Notes: generated from the sequence alone by a model not told the origin. 64,000 nucleotides of DNA from Tetrastigma voinierianum (GCA_016808115.1 JAEQBH010005286.1:81001-145000); one strand, 5' to 3'; numbered from the stretch's first letter, positions 23,761 through 36,720 are shown. Program-made: numbers and translations.

Positions 23761-26700
23761 GATCAGCTACCTTCCTATGACTTACATTAATATCCTCGCC
23801 AATTGTATAGATGAAACCATCAGCAATTTGAGTACCTCCTTCCCCAATACATTTCCTTCATCAAATGATCAGCCCCCTTGGATGTCATAATACATGGTTT
23901 TGAAGTTTCAGAATTTTGTACGCAAACATGAATCTATACCCTCTTCAATCTTCAATTAATTTCAAGCTTATAGACTTTTTTATGCCTTCAAGATTCTCGG
24001 GCAAGACTTTCTCGTTTCCTCACATCACCAGTTTAGAAGAGATAATCACACCGGGTTTTCCTTGGTGGTTCGGCAAAGGCTATCATCAAATGACTGCACT
24101 CCTTTCAACACGGCAGCCCCCTCTTCACTGGTTTCTTGATGAATCTCCCTCTTTCCAATATTTTCCCCTTGTTCATCTCTGTTTTGCTTCATATGCTCAT
24201 CAGCTATAGAATGAAACCTGCTGAATGACAATCGTGAGCACCATCTTCGATATAATCGAAATTGACTTTTCATTGATAAAAATTTTATAATATAACGCTG
24301 TGAACATCAGGGGTGTGTGGGTATAGACAATACCAACAACTCATAATGAAATTTTCTCTCCGCTCATGCCCATATTCCCATGCCTTTGATCAGTTATACA
24401 CACTTTCCAACCTCAAGGTGAACCCTTTTGCAGTACTTGATATGCAGCCCAAGATGGTAGAAATGGTCTCCCAACAGTGAGGCACTTGTGAGTCTGCTTC
24501 TGTCCAGAGCCTGATGAAGCCCACCGGGAAAACAACCCTAAATGAAGAACCAAACATCTTCCAAGACCTTCAGTCACTCACCCTGATCCCCGTTCGCATC
24601 CTCGAAGAGCAGAGCGCCGTGGAATAAACTCCCCAAACTTAATTAATTTACTCATTCTGTTTGGCAACAGAGAGAGAGGTATCAAGCGATAATGTAGCCT
24701 GAGCCACAGAGGGCTTTCTGAAATTCAACTCCTCCAATTATATGAACTAAAACCCCTGATCCTCACTCCTTTCCAATTCTTCCTATCACCAAAGCGGCCG
24801 CCAAGTAGCGTGCGTGAGATTCACAAACCTCTCTCTACACATTCCTCTTTCTTGCTCAAGATGTCTTTCAGACTTTGTAATAGAGTGGCATCCAGTTACC
24901 ACTTCTGTAGCGCATGTACTAATCTCTAGCTGTTGTTTTCCGGAAGGTTTCAAAAACTCAAAATCTGCTTCTCTGATTTTGATTTCACAGGCCACGAAAT
25001 GGGACCTGTGCCTGTGTTCTATTAGATGACCTTCCTCAACCACTCTTCCTCTTTCCGCTTCTCTTTGCATTTTCTTTTTCTTCGCCATTCTTTCTTCATC
25101 ATCCTAACTCCTTCCCACTCCTCACCGCATGCTCCAGCGCGAGAGACATTCTTTCTCTCTTTGTGCTCGTTTGGGAAGGCATCTTCCTCCGGCTCTGCGT
25201 GTCATAAATACCGTGTCCCACCCAGGTCTCCCGTGTTCTTCACTGGGCAGTGTGTCTCCAAAAAACTCATGTGAATGGTAGGTAGCAGTTGAACACTTAT
25301 GAACTCTTGTTCATGGAGGTTCACACAATTATCCCCCATGAAACTGCAGCGATCTGCCTTTCTGAAAAGATCGGGCCCCTCCCTCCCCACCTTGATATTC
25401 ATTTTATGTGTCATTTCCTGCCGCCGCCATTTGAACTGGTGGCCGCCGACACACACCCCGTGGAGGCTTGTACTGCCTTGGTCTTACAGTTCCTCCCACC
25501 ATATAAGATGAGAGACTCCCAGCTAATCTCACGTGATATCAAAGGGGTCAGGGTGTTATCGGTTTGAAATGCAGTAGTTTCGCCACCAAATACTTAACCT
25601 TCAAAGATCATAAAGTTGTTCATCAGCGCCTTCTCAAAGACTCCCTTTCTTCCACATTCCCTTCTTCGATCGCTCTATCTCATAAGTGCATGTCTTTCTT
25701 TCCTACTGTCCATCTGGGCATAAGAATACATCTAACTCGGGCCTATATGGCTCGCCATCTCGCTTCAGCCCAACCCTTCTTCCTCTGCTATTTCTCTGAA
25801 AAACTGTATATGAGTTTTCATATTGTACGGTCTCACTCGATCTCTTGGCTCCTCAAGACTTTTATTTTTGAATAAAAGTTCTCACAAAAGATGAAGCATC
25901 AATGATCCCTTTGATATATATCATTCAAGGCATGATATGAATGTCCATCCAGTCTCTAAGCCCATCCCACACACATCTTCTCAAGAACTCCGGCTTAAAT
26001 CCTCTTTCCGGCCTAATGAGGCTTTCACTTTCCCTATTAAATATAATGGATTTTCCTCCCTTCCTTGAGTGAAAAAAGTGGGGCGAGGAAGAATCTACCC
26101 AAGTATGCCTCTACAAGCTCCTGGCATCCACCGAACCATATGAGAGGCAGATTCACACTCACTGGCTGCTATCTCTCACGAGAAACCGGAATAAACAATT
26201 TACATCCTCCTGTCTCACCCTATCCAATTTACTCATTGTTTACATCCTCTAGAGGAAACCTTCCAAAAGCCTATTTCGACTTTTCAGGGAGTGATCAAAG
26301 AAACCTAAAATATAGGATATATTAGAAGTAAGTGCATTTAGGCTTGAGTCAGCAGCATCAACCAGGAATACTGACATCGTGGGAAGAGGCTCACCCTGAT
26401 AATGACTCAGAAACTCCAATTGCTCGTGATTGAGGTCTCTCGTCGCTTCTCTACGCACTTTTCATCCCTGAATCATGTCTTTCATCCGCTATGGTGAGTT
26501 TTCCAGCCTTTATCTTTCCTGCTTCTGAACAGCTTCTGACTCTCAGATTCACGAACCCGATCGTTGTTCTGCCTTGCTTTTATCAAAAACTCTTTGTCCC
26601 CTCGAAACTAAAATATATTATACGCTTATAATGAATAGATTTAGTCCTAATAACAAATATTTTCAATGTGGTTTGTTGAGCTGTTTTCAGTGGCTAAAAA

Positions 26701-26920
26701 ATAGCCACCACTTGGAAAACTATTTTTGTTCTTTTTCTTTAAAAAATACAACCAAATTAGTATTTCCTTCTTTCTGTCGTAATATTGATTTTTTAAAAAA
26801 TTTTTCGGATCAAGATAATGCCACAAACTATATAATATGGATTCTAACAAAACATGAAACACACCACACATCGCAACAACAAAGATTTGGTTAATTTAAT
26901 CAACGCACCGCTGATAAAAC
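23761..26920 (-). other. Expected gag-protease region and 5' leader, not readable
   Basis: By position this 3.2-kb stretch should hold gag and protease of the minus-strand element. Short minus-strand ORFs exist (for example 24786-25088, 100 codons, with a basic start; 25202-25456; 26249-26458), but I could not match any to gag or protease motifs with confidence. A TTTTATCAGCGGTGC block directly inside the 5' LTR, at about 26903-26920, is a weak primer-binding site candidate. Confidence 0.4.
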
Positions 26921-29347
26921 TGTTTGATTCTAAGATCCAACTGGAGATATACACAAGGTTTTCATAACAACATCACCCACAGATTTGCATCAACTCCAAA
27001 AATACAAGATCATAAAAAACTCGTTTGTCTATCATATAAACTTCCAAAATCCTCCAGATAAATCATCAAATTTGCCTCAGGTGCTTATATCTCCCTGCAA
27101 AGGCACAAGCCCAAAGCATTATTAAATGGATTTGTTCGAGACATCGATCCCAGTTAGAGATCCTGCACCTTAAATCAACTACCCTGAACCACTCCGGGAG
27201 CCCATACTATCGGACCATAAAATGGATATTGGTGTCCATCTTAAGAAGTCAAATACATTTAATTTTATGTATAGAAAATTGAATAATAAATCAACAACTT
27301 AATAAAGAATGTAAAGAATAATTAGAACAAGTGGTAGATAAAGAAATTATTACCTAATATAACCATCAAGATACAGATTGTAAGAAAAACAAATTATATG
27401 AAACCATCAATTTCCCCCTGTGAGTATACACCCATAAATTTTCAGATTATTCTAATAAAACTCCGCTCACATACGCTGAAGAAGTAATACACAAATTTAG
27501 ATCCCTCCACACCCACGCATTTCCTCACATTCCAATCCGATCTTTCAAGATGGTGAACTGCAGATAATTACGCTAAAGTGACCTTTGCCATCCCGTGGTG
27601 TATTTTTCTTGCACATCACATTCATCATGATCTGCAAACCTAATAGTCCTGCTTATCGCCCATAAAGATATGCACTCCAAAACATTCTTCCCAAACACCA
27701 TTAATAGAGATCACCCCCTTGATTAGATCTCACTAAATACTGGATCGGGCCCCCCTACGATCCGACCGAGGTAGAACTCTCTTGCTTGTTTAAATAGATA
27801 ACCCATTCAACTTTGCTTCTTGATTTCAAGTGAGGAGAGGATTTATCTAAGCAATCATTAAAAGCCTATGTAAGGATTCTAATAGCAAAGTTAATATACC
27901 TTCAAAGAGAAATGTCTATAACTTCATATTATCTTCCCATGTCACTCGTGAGACCCCTCCGGAAATCAAAGAGCTATAACTTGGGGTCTAACTGCATAAG
28001 ACACCATGATTAGGATCAAACAATAAACCCAAAACCAAGTAAACTAATAACTAAAATCATGTCGGAAAAACATCTGGCTAAGAAAGATAAATTTTGACTA
28101 TAACGCTCACTTAATGGAAGCCGGGTTCCTCAAATTACCAATCTTCACACACTACAACATCCTCCGATCATAAGAATAGCCGTAATTTGAACTTAAAAGT
28201 TGAATCCTAGAATTATCCAACTATGCCTTATGTGAATTCTGTTAACGAGTTCCCAGATTCAATTTTCCCGCCTTGCCAAAACCATAACATCCAAAACCTT
28301 AAAAATAAAACAAAAACTGAAAAAACAATCTGACCCACTTAAAACGACTAAAACAAAAAGAAAATAAGAAAGTAGCAAAGCAGAAGAAAAGTGAAGTTTT
28401 CAGGTTGTCACCCGTATCTCCCTTCCTGCTTCGCTGCGACCAGCTTCCTATTCGAGCCGCAGATTTATAGGGTTTCAATTGGGCCCTAATCCCACTGGTC
28501 TCACGGTGATCAAAGTGGCTGCGCCACCGCCATCGCTCGTCGCGACCAAACTCACGATCATCCAGCGCCAGCGATCATCCTCATACCACGATCGACTTAA
28601 AGTTTATGCACGAACCGTCGTCAGCGACGTCACTACAACAATCTGCGTTTTCGGCAGGTCAGCCGATCGCTTTATGATGTCGCGACATTGAGATCACCGG
28701 CTACATCGCCCCAAGTCCTCCGCATGCTCTCAAATGGTCTCGGCGTCGTGACATCGTAAGATTCTGTCGTGACATCAACTTAATGAACCAGCCAACCATG
28801 CTTCCGATGTCGTCGCACATCATCTCGCTCACAGCCACATCAACCCGGCGTTTTCGGTGTCAACGCCGTTTTTGATGTCGACTTCGCCTTCCTCAAGGCG
28901 ACAACAAATTCTTCGCGAATCATCTTCCTTCCAAAACCCGCCGCGGCTTCGCCGTGTAATTCACATGGTCGACATTACGATGCCGTCGTCGCGACATCAC
29001 TCCCTAAAGACTCCGCGTTAATCTTCAACGCTCTATCCTCGTGATCTCGCTGCGACCCGTAGACGCACTTCTCTCTTCGATTTTCCATGCCGCGGTACCG
29101 CAATCGAACACCCGTGGTGCTTCCAAACTACATCAATGAACAGCGCTTGCTTATTTCAAGCCGCTATTTGATCGCACTTTCCTCCACTTATTGCCGTATT
29201 TTTCAACGCTTTTTCTTCTTTCCACTTCTCTCGCCAAACAGCAAATGGTGAGTTTCTTCATGTTTCTGCAAAGTAATTTGTCCTTTTGGAAGGAAAATCA
29301 AGCGTAAAAATGGGACTAAAAAATAGATGGAATTTTTAAGCTCATCA
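26921..29347 (-). repeat. 5' LTR of the Tat/Athila-type element
   Basis: About 2.43 kb, homologous to 14342-16734 from end to end. The palindrome array corresponding to 16070-16500 falls at about 28520-29010 and is strongly scrambled, with extra CG-rich insertions. A TSD-like CACCT follows at 29348-29352. Confidence 0.85.
28520..29010. repeat. Scrambled TGTCGCGACA palindrome array in the 5' LTR
   Basis: Recognisable copies such as GATGTCGCGACATTG (28677) and CGTCGTCGCGACATCAC (28985) lie among altered ones. Compared with the sister LTR, this copy has more short CG-containing insertions than its flanks. Confidence 0.7.
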
Positions 29348-29719
29348 CACCTTAACATAGGAAGATCCCCTCCAGGCACAAGTGCCTCTAAGAGACCATG
29401 CATATGGGCAAAGAGAACGTTTAGAGACTTATGGTACTTTCTTTTTGACCATATGTGGTGTCTAGAAGACCTGATGAAGTCCACACAAAACAGAAGATGT
29501 CGAGGTGGTGATGTCCGTTGGCCACATAAGTGGAAGGATAAAAAAGGTGTCATGACATGGAATGATGTAGAAGAGAGGTACGGAGATGCAACCCATAGCT
29601 GCCGGCGAAGCGATGTGGAAGCGGTGGAAGGAAGACATGAAAAGAGCGCAAAGATCGGTTAATGGTGGGAATGTGGAGAGTGATCTGTATCTTCCATGGT
29701 AGTCTTGGCAAATGAGTTG
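29348..29719. other. Unassigned flank of the 15-kb element
   Basis: ORFs run on both strands (29327-29662 plus; 29462-29845 minus), but neither resembles a known protein. By position this should continue the gag interrupted at 14341, yet no gag motif is visible. Confidence 0.4.
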
Positions 29720-29990
29720 TATATATGAGTGATCAGAACTCGATTGTAGAGAACCAATCAAGGTTCTATACTTATGTTTGGCAATAGAAGAGGTCCTCGC
29801 TAGCTGGCACCACTCCCAACAACTAGAGTGCAAAAGAACTCCCAAAAGAGAGTTGTAAAGCTTCCTTCCATTTAATAATACTTTTCTCCATTCTTAAGAG
29901 TCCTCTTGAGTTCTCATGTGATTCCTTAGGAACCAAGTTATGGCAAACCCAAGTACATAGTGAGAGCTAGGTGCTGAAGGTTAATTTAGT
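29720..29990. repeat. Dispersed repeat E, copy B
   Basis: Matches 10620-10880 as described there. It is followed at 30010-30050 by TGTCATGCCTAGGATGG...CCCCATGACA, which resembles the LTR end block at 13611-13642. Confidence 0.65.
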
Positions 29991-30106
29991 AACTCAGAAC
30001 TGGAAAGTTGTCATGCCTAGGATGGGTTTTTGGCAGACTAAACCCCATGACACATGTTCCTAAAAGTTTGAAAATTGTTTTTATTATATTAATTCCATTA
30101 TTTTTT

Positions 30107-30321
30107 ATGTTCTTGGTGTTTTTCAAAAAACACAAACTAAATGTGTTAACTTTATTCTTTTCACAAAATTTTTTTTTTTCAAAAACAGAATCCAAATTAA
30201 TACTAAATTCCCAAAACCTTTGATCAAATTAGGATTTTTTCCATGGGAGCAATCCAAAGACAAGGATTTAAAAATTTCAACCCTCAAGAAATTCTTACTG
30301 ATGAAAGAACCTTTTTTGAAG

Positions 30322-30379
<58 letters not shown>

Positions 30380-31140
30380 TATATATATATATGGTCAAAA
30401 TGTAAAAACAATTGTGCCTACCAAGAATATAATATCATAGATTTATAGTACTAGCTGTGATCTCAAATTAATATTCCTACATTCATATACTACAAGAAGT
30501 TGAAACAAAAGGAACATGTGTTACAAATCTGATGCACTAAGATTATATTATTAGCTAAAAGTCATAAACCTAGAGGTATACCAATCTTAAGTAAAATTAA
30601 AAATCAATATATTTACTTATATTTGCTACTTCCTAAGAAGAAGGAAAATAATAAACAAGATAACCCAACTTTGTTATTCATAACCAATGGCTTTGATTAA
30701 ATTACCTTCAAAAGTTTTAACTTTGCAAATAACCCATACATAGTCTTACATTATTAAACTAGAAAATTTTTTTTTTTCTAATTGGTAATTCTTGTTTTTA
30801 GCAACCACACGTTCATAGAGATGTCATAAAAGAAAAGAAGAACATCAATTATAAAAGCAATTCTTCTCATATTTTAGATATTGTAATAATTTGCCATGGA
30901 TTGGAATATAATCTTTAGAACTTTAAAATCTAAACTCAAAGCATGTACACTTGATGCAATGTGTATCGGATGGTGTCAACCCAACCCCCAATTTATGTAG
31001 GTAATAAAAGGATTTGTATTTTTTTTTTAAATTCTTTAAAAGTTTTAAGATATTCCTTAAATACTTACTTGTTTATCATTAATCTATTTATTTTTATTTA
31101 AAACATCTATTTATTTTATTTAAAAAAAATCCAGATAAAC
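30107..31140. repeat. Dispersed repeat D, copy B (truncated)
   Basis: Colinear with copy A from about 8130 to 9335 and then cut off at about 31140, where copia-type DNA begins. It has acquired a (TA)n tract at 30324-30377 at a site where copy A has only a short run. Confidence 0.7.
30324..30377. repeat. (TA)n microsatellite
   Basis: About 27 TA units, followed by GGTATATATATATATGG, inside dispersed repeat D copy B. Confidence 0.97.
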
Positions 31141-31309
31141 AATCCCTGCTTGGTGTGTAAACGCTGACCTTCCTGGCGCTTCATAATCACTCGCATGCGA
31201 ACCAATGGATCACATATTAATCAACCTGTGTCAAGAATGATATCCAGATATAATGTTCCTTACCTTATTTCAACAAATGACCTGGGTGTTCAATACAAAG
31301 GGGTATCCA

Positions 31310-31500
31310 ACTTGAGTCATTCCCTAATTCTTACCACCAACTTTAAGTCTACGCGATAACCATGATCTGTATTTCATCCTCGCGAGTCATCTCAATTTAT
31401 CACTAACTCTAAGTCTGTGGATAACATGACCTCATGTGTTTCATCTCGAGTCATCTCGACCCTAACACTCCAACTCTAAGCTCGCGGATAATACGACCGT
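31310..31500. repeat. About 70-bp tandem repeat, three degenerate units
   Basis: Units carry GAGTCATCTC, then TAACTCTAAG, then GATAACATGAC. They start near 31313, 31384 and 31450. Confidence 0.7.
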
Positions 31501-31529
31501 GCTTCTCGCGCAAACGTAACTTTCTAGCC

Positions 31530-31870
31530 TACATCATGAGCCTTCTGTACATCCATACATAAATTTTGGATATCTCCGCGGGTCTCTTACACCCACACAG
31601 AAATTCTGACATTCCTCAAATGTCTCTACACCCACATAGAAATTTTTTTGGATAACTCCACCTGTCTTTTACACCTGCCCACACGTAAATCTCGATTTCT
31701 CCATGTCCCTTTTGCCACCCACATAGATGCCTCGATAGCCCCTGGTCTCTGGGTACACCACACAACACAGAAATTTCACTTCTCCACGGGTCTCTTACAC
31801 CCACACAGAATTTCGGATTTCTCCATCTGCCCTTAGACCTCAGCCAGAAATTTTGGATATTCTGCCCTTA
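31530..31870. repeat. Minisatellite with ACACCCACACAGAAATT units
   Basis: Six or seven degenerate units of roughly 45-60 bp carry TCTCTTACACCCACA, then AGAAATTTTGG and ATTTCTCCA. It lies on the 3' side of the minus-strand copia pol, so it may belong to that element's 3' region. Confidence 0.75.
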
Positions 31871-31939
31871 CACCTCACACGAGACCTTTCGTACTACCGC
31901 GAACTCCTCCACTCAACCCCCCAGTTTTTCACTGAGGAT

Positions 31940-33030
31940 TTAATGGTCCTCTGCTTTGTCAACACGCCACACACTACTTTCATTTCCCCGATTTTGAACG
32001 ACATGAGTCTTCATCAGATTTAGTCCCAAAGACAAACTCCAACCCACACTCACCAAGAGTGGTGGAATGTCCATACCAAAATGATTCTCGTGGCTGAACT
32101 GCATCAAATTTTGACCTTTTAAATACAGGCGCTCACCGGGTTTGTAACTGCACGTCAATAACCTTGCCAATCTTTCTTTCAATATAGCTCTATGATGAAA
32201 CCATATTCCCAGACTATCCCATATCCGTATACCTGAATGCAGCTGAATGCCTCAAGGATCTTCTATCCCAAACTTGGATAGAACTTGCTTCAGCAACATG
32301 CCTTATATCGCTGGTGGCAAGTGCATATCATCAACATATAAAACCAAGCAAATATGCTAATTTTCATCGAACTTATGGTACATACACGCTTCATCAACCA
32401 TATTCATCTCAAACCAAACCAATGATAACTGACAAAAAACCTTGTAATACTGTATTGACTCAGAAGCTTATGGCCCATAGATAGATTTCAATTGCAAACC
32501 ATCCTTTGTGTATTCCCACAATACAAAAAATCTTGGTTTCAAAACCATATAGACGGTTTCATCACGTCACTAACATCCATCTCCATAAAGCCTAAGGTCA
32601 AAGTAACACTGGCGCCATTATCAGCCTGCAAAAGAGTCTTTCTATGAAATCGAGAGAAAGTCTCTTTATAATCGATGCCTTCGTGGCAAACCTTTCGCGA
32701 CATAAAGACTGTTTCTGGGTAGGGTATCTCTCCATCGCTACCTTTCAATTCCTCGGGTTTTAAACATCCATTTGCAACCAATGGTTTCACACTCTTTGCA
32801 GTACGGACGATCCTAAACGTCATCGGCCTTCATGGACTGATCTCTCTTCATTCATGGCATCAATCCACCTGATTAGATCCTTCTAGTGGCTTTGCGGAAG
32901 CTGATTGGTCATCTTCCACCGCACTATCACATGGAAACCATGTCTTAAATAAAAACATGAATCAATCTGTCCCATAATGCACTCCCTTTCAGCTTCTTGA
33001 CTTCCTTTAATTAGTTGTTATTCCAAAACC
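31940..33030 (-). pseudogene. Ty1/copia reverse transcriptase remnant
   Basis: This reads on the minus strand in the order of a TNT1-94-like copia polyprotein. WIDAMNEE lies near 32860, AKSVKPLVANG near 32780 and HEGIDYKETFS near 32670. MEMDVSDV follows near 32575, where intact enzymes have the catalytic QMDVKTAFL block. LVLYVDDM, with the YVDD catalytic motif intact, lies at about 32352-32320. ILKERLARLL and GERLYLKG follow at about 32180-32120. Frameshifts separate the blocks. Its integrase tail lies 9.5 kb away at 42577-43010 because other elements were inserted between them. Confidence 0.85.
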
Positions 33031-35374
33031 TGTGTGTCCATGATCACCACTGGGGAACCCGCTGAATTCTACACTCTTCTCCCTCCTCCTCTGTTGCTAG
33101 TAAGACACAAACATGAGTAAAATATTTAAAATATGCAAACCCGTATACAACATCCAGAATATTCATAAACGTCAAAATGAATCTTAACTGACACTCCCAT
33201 GATCATTTTCTGCCCGAGTGAAAGCTGCAATATACAAGGTTCTTCTTCATATTTGGAGATACACATTTCAAAGGAAGATATGATCAGTTCACTTCATTCA
33301 TGTAAAAGCCACTTCATCATATAAAAGATCACAGTTTGTCTTTTATATAATCCCCAAGTGGCATTCTGGGTAGGGGTAGAGTGGGTCCAACGACTGTAAG
33401 AGACAAAAAAGCTCTGCCGCCAGCAGAGTTTCTCCCAATGTGTCACTCAAATCAAAATAGAAAATAGACATATAAACTAGATTTAATCACATCTCCAAGT
33501 TCAAATTAGATTTGATTATTATATGAATGTCTATATATCATGCATGATGTAAACCCCTCATGTCACACCTGAAACCCGCCCACTCCTCACACTCTGAGAA
33601 ATGCCAAGCATAAACACTAAAACCAGTCACACACCATGATGCGCAAAAACTGTGCAGCATTGAGACCCTCCTCCAATTCCTCACTATCAAAACCTGATTT
33701 TGCTTTCTTTGGCGCCATGGATTTTCGGGTTTACACCAGACGCCGTACACTTTCGGGAACATTTCTTCTCAACGAACTTAATTTTTGAGCCATACAGCGC
33801 TCTAATCATCATCATCGTAATGTGAATAATATATCATGGGGACTTTCACCCTGGGGGATCTAATTTAACTTGTTCACCCAAGAAAAACATGAATTCTAAT
33901 ACTTCATTTTGACTATTCCTACACAATACACTCAGAATCTCTGCCGCACTCGGGGACTCCCATTCCATTCTTTCCTGTTGAAGTTCACTTAATTCACTAA
34001 ATAACAATTACTAATTTAAATAAACCATACCCTCGTGACCTAGCTTTGACTACTCTAACACTTGACGCGCGACAAGCAACGTGATATGTGCAACAAACAT
34101 GGATGCCACCATTTTCTCATGTTACATGGCTGAACGAGTACATGAAACATTTTTGAAACTATGGACAATTATAAATTTATACATATATATAGAATCACTC
34201 ACAAACATATTAAGACATCAAATAGCATGCAACAACTGCTCATGTTATTCGCCAAAGCACTGAATGACATAATCTGGTCACCAACTTGGGATCACTGATT
34301 CATAACACAGATAGGTACCTCAACACCCGCCCTTCATAAAAAACACATGTGGTCCAGGTGCAGAGGTGGTAGGCTCTGGGTTCCAACCCAAAAGGTCACC
34401 CCACACATCAAAACAAATCATACATGACAACACGCAGAAACTGTGTTTCTCAGTTCAACCTCAATCTAATCACAGTGATCAGAAACCCGGTCAAAAAGAA
34501 ACTATACCCGCGACCCAAAGCTGAACCACCCCATGACATCCCATGAAGCAAACTCTTACCATTAGAAACTAGGTTAAAGTAAACCGTAGGAAAATCCACT
34601 CGAGCTGTCAACTCTGAACCTTTGGTGTCCAGGCACACATGACCCCACCACGCGCACTCCTCAACTTTGCGTGGTGACGACCTCGCCAACGTCATCACAA
34701 ACACGACTCAACAACCCGAAAACCCTTCCTTTCTTTCCCTTTCCCTTTCTTCCTCCTCCTTTCTCTCTCTCTCCTTTCTTTCTTTCCTTCCCTTTCTCTC
34801 TCTCTAGTTTGGGACTTTTCTCTTCTCTTTTTTTGCCCTTTCTTCCTCTTTCTTTCCCCCTTGCTTTTCTTTCCTCTATTTCTCTTGGGTCTCACCCTTT
34901 CTCTCAGCCTTCTCTAGCCGCGCCTCTCTCTTCCTTTTATTTTCTCTCCTTTTGAACTATTATTGACTTGATATCAAAGGAGGCAATTTCCCTCATTTCC
35001 TCAAGTCTCATGTGTGGCCATCAATTTTCCATATTTATTCCTTATTTCTGTATTCCCTTTATGATGATTTGATCAACCACAATACCATGCACGCTGGATC
35101 TATTTCCCACACATGGCTAATGCGCGCCATCTTTATGCCATGGTCACACTTGAAAAATATGTGGTATCTTTATTTTGTCACGAAGTCATCCCACACCACG
35201 CTGCAATGTGATCCTTACCCACTCGAATCTGAGAACAATCACTGGTCACAGAATCTCATGAGAAGATTGCAAAACTATGGTCCTGCTTCGCTTATCCGAG
35301 ATCTAGAAAAATTCCTGATTTTCAACCCCAAACTATTTTATCTCTTTGAGAAAATCGAACTCTTCTGCCTTACA
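33031..35374 (-). repeat. 3' LTR of the pol-deleted gypsy element
   Basis: Aligns in order with 38522-42576 (minus the solo LTR) and with 45847-47981. Shared blocks: ACATGAGTAAAAT (33112, 38609, 45951), CCAGTCACACACCATGA (33625; 46347), GGGACTTTCACC (33840, 39209, 46531), CATTTTCTCATGTTACATG-like (34110, 41410, 46770) and the CT-rich tract at 34725-34960. It ends in CTTACA at 35369-35374. Confidence 0.8.
34725..34960. repeat. CT-rich tract of the LTR (purine-rich on the sense strand)
   Basis: Almost pure C/T with CTTTCC and CTCTCT runs. Equivalent tracts lie at 41960-42150 and 47385-47510 in the sister LTRs. On the element's sense strand it is GA-rich and lies in the 5' part of the LTR, where a promoter or leader would be. 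Confidence 0.8.
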
Positions 35375-35390
35375 TTCTCCCTCCTTAACA
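35375..35390 (-). other. Polypurine tract of the pol-deleted gypsy element
   Basis: On the minus strand AAGGAGGGAGAA directly precedes the LTR start TGTAAG, the same junction as in Tekay/Del-type chromoviruses. Confidence 0.85.
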
Positions 35391-35849
35391 ATTTGGCCCT
35401 CACCCATTACTACACACACATGCACCCACATGGCATGCTTCAACCATGAGACACTCAGATCTCGCCTGCGCCCTATATATCCGTCTCACCCTAATGCCTA
35501 AAAGAGTACTTCAAACACTGGTTTTCTGAGAGGCTTCAAACCCCAAGGTTTCCAAACCCACTACACAGATAAGCCACTAATAAACATAATGTGACTTATC
35601 AACATGCAGAACAGAAACAGATATCTGATGATTCTGGCTGATCCCCACGCTCATTAGTCTTCCCAAACATAGAGCAGATGACGCCTGGTCCCCCAAGTCC
35701 ACCTCAGAGCCTCAGACTAGATCCCACCCTACACCTCAACTCCCTCCGCCTATCCTCAGATCGCCGCCGGCGAGCCAGTGGCACCCTGACAACGGAAACC
35801 GGTTCCTCCGACTCCACACCGAGTGAGAAGGAACATTCGAAACCGCTAC
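35391..35849 (-). other. Internal non-coding remnant beside the 3' LTR
   Basis: Pol should lie here on the minus strand but no motif is seen. This is probably the scar of the internal deletion. Confidence 0.4.
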
Positions 35850-36720
35850 CGGCCCCATCGGGATGACTGACCCTCGCACCGCTCAAAACCCGGATCCTTG
35901 CTCGCGGGCAACCTCTCATAAAGCAACCCAGCCCACATAATAGTAGGCGATGCTGTCAATTTGTCCCGTCAGTCTCATATCCGGGGTACTGTGAACTGCC
36001 AGAGGTTTTGAATTTTTTCCACTTAAAGAAGACCACTGCTCTTTCCCCATAATCAACATCAAGTGTCTCCAGCAAGTCCGAAAGATCCTGATCTTCTTCA
36101 ATGTCGTGTGTGGTCGCCCAATCATAGAATCCGATATCAGCGGAAGTGAGCTCAGCACAATCCTACGCCCTAATGGATAACTTCAGTTCTGGCTCAAAAC
36201 TTCTATTTTTGGCCATAAACTGAGGCAATGAAGGTCGCAATAATCGCCAATCCAGAATTCAGCCACGTAGTTTATCACTCTGGTCACCGCTTCTCGCTCT
36301 CACCCAGTAGAACTCTAAGATCTGGCAGCTGTCCCAAAGATTGGAAAATACTTACCATGAATTAGCCTGACGACTCGCCCACGTCATAGCCTCTAAGTCC
36401 TAGAAGCCCTCAACCATCTCACCACACCGCTCACCTCAACCGAACAAATGAACTGATCCCTAGTCAGACGGAGGTGATCCCATAGCCCCCAATACGCCTC
36501 TCAGAGAGATAAACTGAATGGTCTCGCCACCATCGGTCTCCCCTCCTTTGTGAAACGTCGGAGGATGGTGCGCCTAAACCTCCGCTGGCGCGCTGGGACC
36601 CCACCACCGCTTATGCCTCCTCGAGCGAGAAGCCAGCCGCGATACCTACGCCTCAAGAAAGGCCTATCGAGTAACACCGGCTGGTCGTCAAATGTCAAAG
36701 CAGGCCCCACCATACTCTGC
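35850..36720 (-). pseudogene. Probable gag remnant with zinc-knuckle-like end
   Basis: Minus-strand frames at 36158-35880 read, in pieces, a charged region followed by YYVGWVAL, and in the next frame CGLGCFMRGCP, which resembles a decayed CCHC zinc knuckle (expected spacing C-x2-C-x4-H-x4-C). A minus-strand ORF at 36713-36501 is arginine-rich but unrecognised. The position, just downstream of the 5' LTR and with no pol after it, agrees with gag. The match is weak. Confidence 0.4.

Larger units (their letters stand above)
14342..29347 (-). mobile_element. Tat/Athila-type Ty3/gypsy retrotransposon, about 15 kb
   Basis: Two direct LTRs (14342-16734 and 26921-29347) bracket a minus-strand pol in the order RT (23.75-22.96 kb), RNase H (22.9-22.6 kb) and integrase (22.4-21.3 kb), so the right LTR is the 5' one. 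LTRs start TGATGA and end in TCAACA or TCAAACA. Five bases outside each end nearly match: CACCA at 14337-14341 and CACCT at 29348-29352. The long LTRs, large size, chromodomain-free integrase tail and about 4.5 kb of non-coding DNA between integrase and 3' LTR fit the Tat/Athila group. Every reading frame is broken, so the element is not autonomous. Confidence 0.85.

Noticed and set aside
29327..29845. Opposed ORFs of 111 and 127 codons
   Set aside because: They share the same DNA on opposite strands and neither has a recognisable domain; probably chance.
35012..35449. 145-codon plus-strand ORF
   Set aside because: It is antisense to the LTR and no protein family is recognised; sister LTRs have stops at the matching places.
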